A DNA stretch of 64,000 nt from G963662905 sp963676725. Lineage in GTDB: Bacteria > Bacteroidota > Bacteroidia > Bacteroidales > WRLA01. The stretch covers positions 4,092,001 through 4,156,000 of the forward strand of contig OY781463.1 of the NCBI GenBank assembly GCA_963676725.1. The letters are read 5' to 3'. Below the pieces are notes generated by a model. That model was not told the DNA's origin and did no database searches. It worked only from the letters and a program-made list of their open reading frames with translations. A program made the translations under genes and the position numbers. Positions 8,748 to 15,845 of this stretch are shown in pieces; position 1 is the first letter of the stretch, and each line of letters starts with the position of its first letter.

Positions 8748-9622
8748 AACAATTCCTCATCAGTAAACAGTGCATCTTCATCTTCTTCCTCATTCGTTAG
8801 TTCGGGCAAAACAACAGTAAATGTACTTCCTTGCCCTTCTTTGCTCTGCAAACGGAGTTCGCCATCGAGAAGCTCAACGAGGGCTTTTGTAACAGACAGA
8901 CCCAAGCCTGAACCTGTATTTAGGCTATGTATGCTCTCATCAAGTTTTTTGAAGCGCTGGTAAATTCGTTGCAGGTCTTTTTCGCTAATACCCACACCAT
9001 TATCTTTGATATGGATTTCGATGTGATTTTCAAAACATTCGATATGAATTTGCACCGACGAATCAATGCGCGAAAATTTAAGGGCATTACTAAGTATATT
9101 ACTGATTATCAAATCAATTCTTCGCTTATCTGTTCCAAAAGAAAAAGCTTTTTGCATATACTCATTCTTTATGAGGCGATAATCTATTTTAATGCGGTTT
9201 TTATCGGTCTCAAACTTATGGTTCGCCACAATACTCTGGATAAGCTCGTCAATATTGGTCCGGCTAGGCTCCAGTGATGTTTCCCCGGCCTCAATTCGTG
9301 CAGCTTCAAAAATATTATTCATTTGAAAATCAAGGTAAAATGCTTCAGAATAAATTAAATCGCCCATTTTACGAGCCACCTGACCTTCATCATCGTGCAA
9401 TTTTTGGATACTACCGGCCAGTCCTAAAATCGATGCAAAAGGATTTATTAGTTCATTAGTTATATTTGAGATAAAATGACTTTTCATTGCTTCAGATTGC
9501 CGAAGCTGTTCATTAATCAGCACCAATTCTGAATTTAAGGACGCGATCTCGGCTTTTAAGCCGGCATACTCTGAGAGACGCTCGCTTAGGTAAGCAATTA
9601 GTTCTTTATCTTTTTTATCCAT
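8744..9622 (-). CDS. Histidine-kinase-like protein with Asn in place of the phospho-acceptor His
   Basis: 292 residues, cytoplasmic. An N-terminal coiled coil (about 15-48) leads into a HisKA-like dimerisation region. Where kinases have S-H-E-L-R-T-P, this protein reads TNELINP: N56 replaces the histidine and Ile the following Arg. The HATPase_c domain (about 160-280) is intact, with N-box NILSNALKF, G1 DNGVGIS and G2 GSGLGLS, so it should still bind ATP. An acidic tail (EEDEDALFTDEELF) ends the protein. It sits between cheR (1-base gap) and cheD (4-base overlap). It cannot autophosphorylate in the usual way and may be a CheA-array adaptor, a phosphatase for a receiver, or a pseudokinase-like scaffold. 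These roles are inference. Confidence 0.88.
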   Translation of the reverse strand: MDKKDKELIAYLSERLSEYAGLKAEIASLNSELVLINEQLRQSEAMKSHFISNITNELINPFASILGLAGSIQKLHDDEGQVARKMGDLIYSEAFYLDFQMNNIFEAARIEAGETSLEPSRTNIDELIQSIVANHKFETDKNRIKIDYRLIKNEYMQKAFSFGTDKRRIDLIISNILSNALKFSRIDSSVQIHIECFENHIEIHIKDNGVGISEKDLQRIYQRFKKLDESIHSLNTGSGLGLSVTKALVELLDGELRLQSKEGQGSTFTVVLPELTNEEEDEDALFTDEELF

Positions 9623-9623
9623 G

Positions 9624-10496
9624 TTACATGCTGTTTTTTTGATAAATAGTCGGTAAAATATTTTGCAATGGAATGTGCATATTGATTAAAGATTCAGAAT
9701 GCCCAATAAAAAGGTAGCCTCCATTTTTTAAGCTTTCTGCAAATTTCATACTGATTTCTTTCTGGATGGAGCGATCAAAGTAGATTAAAGTATTTCTACA
9801 GAAAATCAGATCATAGGCGGCAATTTTATCGTTTGGAAAGTTCTCCAAAAGGTTGAAAATTGAAAAGACTACCCGTTTTCTGATTTCAGAAGAAATTCTT
9901 ATCAGGTTTTTCCTATGATCCTTAGAGCGAAGCAAGTATTTATGCCGAAACCTTTCCGGAATATCCATAGCCTTTTCGCCCTGATAAACAGCTTTTTGTG
10001 CTGTATTTAACACATTATAGGAAACATCGCTGGCATGTATGATAAAGCCGGCAGGCCATTTATCCTGCAACATATCCTGCAACAAGAATGCAAGGCTGTA
10101 AGGTTCTTCACCGGTTGAGCAGCCCGCACTCCACACCATAAGAGGCTTGGAATCCTTGCGTTTTACCAGAATCTCAGGAATAATTGTTCGCTCAAGAATT
10201 TCAAAATGCCGAAATTCCCTGAAGAAGCTTGTTTTATTTGTTGAAACAACATCGATCAGTTCAGTAGGTTCTTTGCGAGCTCCTTCTGCGCTAAACAGAT
10301 AGCGAATGTATTCAGAATAGCCACTCATATTTAAGGCAATGAGCCTTTTACGCAGGCGCCCCTGAAGCATTGTCTTTTTCCCCGGGGGCAGTTTGATTCC
10401 AAAGCGTCCTTCAATATATTGGCTCAGGCGCGCAAACTCCTCATCATTTAATGGGCTATAATCTGCAAATACCTGATTTTTATCCATATACACCAA
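9624..10496 (-). CDS. cheR: CheR, receptor glutamate methyltransferase
   Basis: 290 residues. The N-terminal helical domain (about 10-80) is followed by the SAM-dependent methyltransferase domain, with motif I as VWSAGCSTGEEPYSLA and the later FCRNTLIYFD segment typical of CheR. It methylates receptor glutamates using S-adenosylmethionine. The frame begins MVYMDKNQ; the second ATG at 10487 is an equally plausible start. The gene follows the MCP by 89 bases and precedes the kinase-like gene by one base. The operon's MCP ends in an aromatic-x-x-aromatic pentapeptide of the kind CheR tethers to, so enzyme and receptor look matched. Confidence 0.96.
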   Translation of the reverse strand: MVYMDKNQVFADYSPLNDEEFARLSQYIEGRFGIKLPPGKKTMLQGRLRKRLIALNMSGYSEYIRYLFSAEGARKEPTELIDVVSTNKTSFFREFRHFEILERTIIPEILVKRKDSKPLMVWSAGCSTGEEPYSLAFLLQDMLQDKWPAGFIIHASDVSYNVLNTAQKAVYQGEKAMDIPERFRHKYLLRSKDHRKNLIRISSEIRKRVVFSIFNLLENFPNDKIAAYDLIFCRNTLIYFDRSIQKEISMKFAESLKNGGYLFIGHSESLINMHIPLQNILPTIYQKNSM

Positions 10497-10585
10497 TCAA
10501 TTCTATTCGTTCCTGTGGAAATTCATTCAAACAATCAACATTTCCTTTCTCTTGTTGCCATCAACAAACCGGCAGGAGACTAGGT

Positions 10586-12238
10586 TTAAAAACGCTCAAA
10601 TTCGCTATCTAGGGAATCTCCGAGATCAATATGAACCCCTTTGTTTTTCCCTGGAGCTTCATTATTAAATTGCGCACGAAATGTTTGTGCTTTATTTGGC
10701 TTTGATTCTTTTCTTTTGATGTTTTGTTTCCCAATCTGGCGGCTTCGGAAATAGGAAATAACATCCAGAAGCTGATCCGCTTGAGAACTCAGCTCCTCTG
10801 CACTTGTAGCCATTTCTTCTGAAGCGGCAGCATTTTGTTGCGTAACTTCATTTAATTGCTGGATGGCATTATTAATCTGCTCTGCTCCGGCATTTTGTTC
10901 CATACTTGCTGCGGCGATTTCCTGCACAAGCTGAGAAGTCATCTGAATATCAGGCACAATCGTCTTCATTATTGCCGATGCATCTTCAGCAATATCGACA
11001 CTTTTACGGGAAATTTCATCGATTTCGGCAGCAGCCAGTTTACTGCGTTCTGCCAATTTGCCCACTTCTGCGGCCACAACACCAAAACCTTTGCCATGTT
11101 CGCCTGCCCTGGCAGCTTCAACAGCAGCATTTAAAGCAAGTATATTTGTTTGAAAGGCGATATCACCAATGATACTAATTTTATTCGCAATTGATTTCAT
11201 TGCCTCCATTGTTGTATGCACTTTTGTACTTCCAGCTTCAATATCTTTGGCTGCTTTAGCAGCAATTATCTCTGTTTGTTTTGCATTATCAGTGTTTTGC
11301 TGAATATTTGCTGTCATTTCTTCAACAGAGGAACTCACTTCTTCAACAGAGGAAGCCTGTTCGGAGGCGCCCTGACTAATATCCTGAGATGTATTGCTTA
11401 GCTGCATACTTGCATCGGTTACATTCTGTGAAGCACCACTAACATTAACCAGCACTTCTTTAACCCTTGCGAGCATTTGCCGGAAGGAAATAACGAGTTG
11501 GCCCATTTCATCTTTTTGGTCAAAATCGAATTCAGCATCAAGGTTGCCATTGCCTACTTCAGAAACAAATGCCGAAATACCTCGAACACTGCTTCCAATA
11601 TTAAAAGCAATTAGATAGGCGAGCAGACCGCCAAATAGCACAATAAAAAGTGCCACAAAAAAGATAACCCATTCTATCTCATTAGCTAGCTTAAACATTC
11701 CTTCATCGGTTTCAAGGCTTTGACTCACAACAGATTCCATATCTGCCAGCAAATTACCCACTTGATTTAACAGAGGCAAGGTTCGTGTTTGATAGATATC
11801 AAGAGCTTCTTTATAGTCAGTATCGTTTCCGCTGGCCAATAAATTTTTAATCTTCATTGCGCTTTGATGGAGTTCTTGGTGGGGTTTTTCTATTTCCCGG
11901 AGATATGATCTTAGCTCGGGAACTAATAAAACAGCTTTTTCGCGCTCACTTCCATAATACCATTCCCCGAGGCCGCACTGATGCGCATCTGTTTGCACAA
12001 TCAAATCGTTATTGTTATTGATAATATCCTTAGAAAGCTGCAATGCCCAATTTAAATGATCCTCATGCTTTTGTATAAATAGAGCTTTCAGGTTATTTCC
12101 TTCCAGAGCTTCTTCAGCTTTATCTACTAATTTATTAATCCCTATAATAGTGCCAATGGAGAGAGCAATGATCATCACCAATGCAATACCAAACGACAGA
12201 ATAAATTTATGCCGGATTTTTAAGTCTTTGAATCTCAT
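10586..12238 (-). CDS. Methyl-accepting chemotaxis protein with periplasmic CZB-like domain
   Basis: 550 residues. TM1 lies at about 11-34 and TM2 at about 190-214, enclosing a periplasmic region. That region carries a chemoreceptor zinc-binding (CZB) type pattern: H58/H61, W64, C88 in QCGLGEWYYG, and H120/H124 in PHQELHQSA. A HAMP domain (about 212-265) and the long cytoplasmic signalling coiled coil follow, with the conserved tip around FQTNILALNAAVEAARAG. The C-terminus ends E-F-E-R-F, matching the pentapeptide tether for CheR/CheB. It is the only receptor in the operon, between cheW (18 bases upstream) and cheR. It may sense zinc or a zinc-dependent oxidant such as hypochlorous acid, as known for some CZB receptors; here that is inference. 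Confidence 0.94.
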   Translation of the reverse strand: MRFKDLKIRHKFILSFGIALVMIIALSIGTIIGINKLVDKAEEALEGNNLKALFIQKHEDHLNWALQLSKDIINNNNDLIVQTDAHQCGLGEWYYGSEREKAVLLVPELRSYLREIEKPHQELHQSAMKIKNLLASGNDTDYKEALDIYQTRTLPLLNQVGNLLADMESVVSQSLETDEGMFKLANEIEWVIFFVALFIVLFGGLLAYLIAFNIGSSVRGISAFVSEVGNGNLDAEFDFDQKDEMGQLVISFRQMLARVKEVLVNVSGASQNVTDASMQLSNTSQDISQGASEQASSVEEVSSSVEEMTANIQQNTDNAKQTEIIAAKAAKDIEAGSTKVHTTMEAMKSIANKISIIGDIAFQTNILALNAAVEAARAGEHGKGFGVVAAEVGKLAERSKLAAAEIDEISRKSVDIAEDASAIMKTIVPDIQMTSQLVQEIAAASMEQNAGAEQINNAIQQLNEVTQQNAAASEEMATSAEELSSQADQLLDVISYFRSRQIGKQNIKRKESKPNKAQTFRAQFNNEAPGKNKGVHIDLGDSLDSEFERF

Positions 12239-12256
12239 GTTTGCTATTATTTGATG

Positions 12257-12733
12257 TTAATTTTCTAATTCAGTTTTTATAAAGAGGGTGTCATCGCGGG
12301 AGAACAAATTATCAATATCCAAAATCATAACGAAGAAATCGTTCAAGCGCATTACGCCTTGGATCAGAGAGGAATTGAACCTTTTCCCCAAATCAGGAAA
12401 ATCAATGATGTTGCTTTCATCGAATCGGTACACTTGCTTCACACGATCAACAATCATCCCTAGTTCAAAAGACCCATCGTTAAAATTGATTTCGACAACA
12501 ATAATGCATGTTTCCCTTGTATTTTCGATGGTTTCCAACCCAAATTTTGCTCGCGTATCAACAACAGGAAGCACATTGCCCTGATGATTGATTACGCCTT
12601 TCACAAAAGGAGGAGATTGGGGAACCTTAGTAAGTGTTTGCAATTCCAATATCTTCAAAACCCTTTGCACATTCAATGCAAAAAGCTCCTCATTTATTTG
12701 AAACACCAGATAGGAATCAGACTTTTGTTCCAT
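12257..12733 (-). CDS. cheW: CheW, chemosensory coupling protein
   Basis: 158 residues, a single CheW domain. Recognisable segments are the N-terminal YLVFQINEELFALNV strand pair, VKGVINHQGNVLPVVD (the conserved 'GviNlRGxilPVvDlr' motif, with H-Q for the usual L-R) and the central LGMIVDRVKQVYRF. It couples the receptor to the P5 domain of CheA in the signalling array. The gene lies 2 bases after cheA and 18 bases before the MCP. H-Q in place of the common L-R at the interaction loop is a small departure that could affect partner choice. Confidence 0.94.
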   Translation of the reverse strand: MEQKSDSYLVFQINEELFALNVQRVLKILELQTLTKVPQSPPFVKGVINHQGNVLPVVDTRAKFGLETIENTRETCIIVVEINFNDGSFELGMIVDRVKQVYRFDESNIIDFPDLGKRFNSSLIQGVMRLNDFFVMILDIDNLFSRDDTLFIKTELEN

Positions 12734-12735
12734 AG

Positions 12736-14805
12736 CTATTCCTTATTAATAAATTTTTTAACAATATTGTCTATATCAATGACCAGAGCGATGCTTCCAT
12801 TTCCCAATATCGTAGCTCCGGAAAAAACCTCATGTTTTCTTAAATACTTGCCTAATGGTTTGAGAACGGCCTGATGTTCACCAACAACATTGTTCACTTT
12901 TAATGCAATAAGCTTTTCTTCCTGCTTTACGGTAACCACATAACTTTCACCATTAGACGCATCTTCACAAAGGAGAAGAGGCAGATCAACAAAAGGCAAT
13001 TGTGCATCATGAATATGAATTAAGCCATCAGTAAATTTTGACATATGAACATCATCGCCCCGATAGACTGTATCGATAATACTCATTGGGAAAATCACAT
13101 TATTTGACCCAATAGTTACAAGCAGGCCATCAAGAATAGAGAGGCTAAGAGGAAGTTTCAAGGTAAAAACAGATCCTTTGCCTTTCTCTGAGCTAATATC
13201 AAGGCTTCCCCTTAATTCTTCAAGTTTTCGGCCAACAACATCCATTCCTACTCCCCTTCCGGACACATCCGTAATTTCCTTTGCAGTAGAAAAGCCGGGT
13301 TTCATAATGAGTTGCCAGGTTTCTTTTTCTGATAATATTGTTGATTCGGTGATCATCCCACTTTCGATAGCTTTTGCCCGAATGCGTAGTGCATCAAGTC
13401 CGCGGCCATCGTCTTTAAGGGAAATATATACATTTGTTCCTGAATACCAAGATTTTATCATAATTTGCCCTGCAGCAGGTTTTCCCATGGCAATCCGTTC
13501 CTCTGTGCTTTCAATTCCATGATCGATGCTGTTTCTTAAAATATGCATTATTGGATCAGCCAATTCTTGGATTATATTTTTATCCAATTCAGTATCAGTA
13601 CCTTCAGTAAGCAAATTCACTTCCTTATTGAGTGCCGCACCTAAGTCCCTTGCCAACCTTCTGAAGCGTGTCAACAGGCTATTCAGGGGCACGAGGCAAA
13701 TATCAAATGCATTTTCCCTTAAGCGACGTGTAAGCTTCTGAATAGATTCTGCCAAAGCGATCAATTCATTATCTTGACGCATATCTGCTATATTCGCAAA
13801 TCTAGCCTGAACAGTTACCATTTCTGAAACCACATTCATTAATTGATCGAGTTTTTGGGAAGAGACCCTTATGGTACTAATCTGCTGTCCAAAAGCAGTT
13901 TCCAGGATTTTTTTCTCCGAATCCAATTCCTCTGAATTCTTCTTTTGAAGTGTTTCTTTTTTCTCTACAACAGATTCCTGAGGGGACTGCTCCAATGCAT
14001 GCTTTTCGATTGCTATATATTTCTTTAGGCAATCCTCTCCAAAAGAGAGTATTTCTAGTATTTGTTCCTTTTGGACAGAAAAAGCTGTTTGTTCCGTTTT
14101 TTCGATCGTAAGCGCACAATCGTCTTCAACAAAAATAAATACATCACGAATATCGCTTTCCGAAGCATCAGTACATAAGAACATTCGCCATGAAATACTA
14201 CAAGCCTGTGGGTTCAATACAGAAAAGGCAGGAATTTTTGATGTGTCTGCATAGCAGATCATCTCACCCATTCCTGCGAGTTCATCGATGAGATAGAGTG
14301 GACTTGTTCCATTTTCCAAAATATGCTCGTCAGGTATAAATTCGATATACCATACGAATTGTTCTATTTGGTCTATTTTAGGGGAAAGCTCCCCAGATGA
14401 AATAGAAATTGCCGCCTTTTGCTGTATTTGTTGGTCGGGCTTTCCTAGTATTTGTGTTATTTGCTCAACGAGAAGCCCTTCATCTAATTCTTTTTCGGGT
14501 TGCTCGTTCAATAAGGCTTTAAGATGATCAACGGCATTGAGGCTCAGCTGAGTAATTTGCTGGCCGGGATATAATTTATCATCTCGGATTTTTTGGTAAA
14601 GCGACTCTAAATGGTGCGTAAACTTACTGATGCGGTCGAAGCCAAACATTGCCCCACTACCTTTCAGTGAATGCATCAAGCGGAAAATTTCATTCACACA
14701 AGCTTTGTCTTCCGGATTTTGATCGAGACGCAACAAAAGCTCTTCAAGCTGCGCAATAAACTCTGCAGCTTCTTCCCTGAATTTCTGCTTGAATTCTTCT
14801 TTCAT
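12736..14805 (-). CDS. cheA: CheA, chemotaxis histidine kinase
   Basis: 689 residues. The P1 Hpt domain (about 1-115) carries phospho-acceptor H45 in RLMHSLKGSGAMFGF. A linker and an alpha/beta domain (about 150-260, WYIEFIPDEHILENG onward) occupy the usual CheY-docking P2 position. P3 dimerisation helices (about 315-380), the P4 kinase domain (N-box LRNSIDHGIES, G1 DDGRGLD, G2 SGRGVGMDVV) and a C-terminal CheW-like P5 (about 550-689) complete a full-length CheA. Its start overlaps the cheY stop by 4 bases and cheW follows after 2 bases. It presumably phosphorylates the adjacent CheY, CheB and possibly the hybrid-kinase receivers. Confidence 0.97.
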   Translation of the reverse strand: MKEEFKQKFREEAAEFIAQLEELLLRLDQNPEDKACVNEIFRLMHSLKGSGAMFGFDRISKFTHHLESLYQKIRDDKLYPGQQITQLSLNAVDHLKALLNEQPEKELDEGLLVEQITQILGKPDQQIQQKAAISISSGELSPKIDQIEQFVWYIEFIPDEHILENGTSPLYLIDELAGMGEMICYADTSKIPAFSVLNPQACSISWRMFLCTDASESDIRDVFIFVEDDCALTIEKTEQTAFSVQKEQILEILSFGEDCLKKYIAIEKHALEQSPQESVVEKKETLQKKNSEELDSEKKILETAFGQQISTIRVSSQKLDQLMNVVSEMVTVQARFANIADMRQDNELIALAESIQKLTRRLRENAFDICLVPLNSLLTRFRRLARDLGAALNKEVNLLTEGTDTELDKNIIQELADPIMHILRNSIDHGIESTEERIAMGKPAAGQIMIKSWYSGTNVYISLKDDGRGLDALRIRAKAIESGMITESTILSEKETWQLIMKPGFSTAKEITDVSGRGVGMDVVGRKLEELRGSLDISSEKGKGSVFTLKLPLSLSILDGLLVTIGSNNVIFPMSIIDTVYRGDDVHMSKFTDGLIHIHDAQLPFVDLPLLLCEDASNGESYVVTVKQEEKLIALKVNNVVGEHQAVLKPLGKYLRKHEVFSGATILGNGSIALVIDIDNIVKKFINKE

Positions 14806-15167
14806 CGCAGCACCTTTTTAATAATAGCAATAAGTCTATCCTCCTGAAACGGCTTTGTTAGCCAACCGGTTGCCCCTTTGCTTCTGGCTTCCTTTTTGAC
14901 ATGAATTCCTGTTTCAGTACTTAAAAACAAAATTGGGATATGCTTGTATCCATCTAATTTACGCACTTCAGCAATAAGTTCCATGCCATTCATATTGGGC
15001 ATATGCAAATCCGTCATCAACAAGTCGATGGTACGGCCATCAAAATATGTCAACGCATCACGGCCATCCATTGCTTTCATCACATTATAGCCGTTTCGAT
15101 CTAAAGTGAACTCGAGCATTTCACGAATACTTGCAGAATCATCAACAATCAGAATATTTTTTTTCAT
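14802..15167 (-). CDS. cheY: CheY-type response regulator
   Basis: 121 residues, one receiver domain. Key residues are the acidic pair in VDDS (9-12), phospho-acceptor D53 in LLMTDLHMPNMNG, the Ser/Thr in FLSTE and the lysine in LTKPF. It overlaps both neighbours by 4 bases (cheA downstream, STAS gene upstream), so it is tightly coupled to the kinase gene and is the most likely direct CheA target. With no flagellar switch gene in the window, the output partner of this CheY is unknown. Confidence 0.93.
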   Translation of the reverse strand: MKKNILIVDDSASIREMLEFTLDRNGYNVMKAMDGRDALTYFDGRTIDLLMTDLHMPNMNGMELIAEVRKLDGYKHIPILFLSTETGIHVKKEARSKGATGWLTKPFQEDRLIAIIKKVLR

Positions 15168-15499
15168 ATTTGGCTCCCTGACAGTTCATCAAACAAAACA
15201 TCTAAAGCATTATTACAAATAAGAATGTATAGGTCGTCCCTCAGAACAGCTTCAATATTTGTTTGCAGCTTTTTTTCAGCACGTTCTTTTTTTATTGCAA
15301 ATAGCATCTGCAAAAAAGCAATATCCACACTTTCCACCTCTGACAATCGTATATAAAGCGGCTTACTTTCACCACTTACTTTTTCCGCTTCGGCACTTAT
15401 GTCCCTAATGGAAGAAATACCAAGTTCTCCTTTGTAAACCAATAGGTTACAATGAGCGACATCATTATTAAACAAACTATGTTCGGCAGAAAATCCCAT
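15164..15499 (-). CDS. STAS-domain protein (anti-anti-sigma-like), first gene of the che operon
   Basis: 111 residues, small alpha/beta protein resembling STAS/MlaB-type domains; the run PLYIRLSEVESVDIAFLQML corresponds to the strand-loop-helix of the family. In SpoIIAA-type proteins this loop reads D-S-S-G with a phosphorylated serine after the Asp. Here it reads D59-I-A-F, so the usual phospho-site is absent. It heads the chemosensory operon and overlaps cheY by 4 bases. STAS proteins at the head of non-canonical che clusters are known from other phyla, but their role is unsettled. It probably mediates protein contacts rather than phospho-switching. Confidence 0.75.
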   Translation of the reverse strand: MGFSAEHSLFNNDVAHCNLLVYKGELGISSIRDISAEAEKVSGESKPLYIRLSEVESVDIAFLQMLFAIKKERAEKKLQTNIEAVLRDDLYILICNNALDVLFDELSGSQI

Positions 15500-15845
15500 A
15501 CTATAAGTTAATAATCCTAATAGATTCTTTTACAACACTATAATTTCTACGAAAATTGAGCAACATAGTTACTTAATAGGGGAAAAGGAAAACTAAAACA
15601 GGATTTTGCCCCAGTCATTCAATCCATTTACCAAAGCAAAAAGCGCAATACTTCAACAATACACCCATTTTTAAAACACAAAAACACCACATATATCAAA
15701 CAGAAAAAGCACGCCCATCCATCGTCCTTGAAGAGAATTGCACATCAAAAAACAGAAATATTATTCATAAACAGCGAAATTTCATCCAATATTCCGTAAT
15801 TTTACAGGAGCATACGAACAGCCAATCAACCAATAATTATTAGAA
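15500..15845. other. Divergent intergenic region between the che operon and the PUL regulator
   Basis: 346 bases without a convincing gene on either strand; in-frame stops interrupt every frame. It must hold the promoters for the STAS-led operon (leftward) and the propeller regulator (rightward). A weak TAATTTTA, one mismatch from the TAnnTTTG -7 box, lies about 45 bases before the regulator start without a clear TTTG partner. I see no strong inverted repeat or terminator. Confidence 0.6.
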
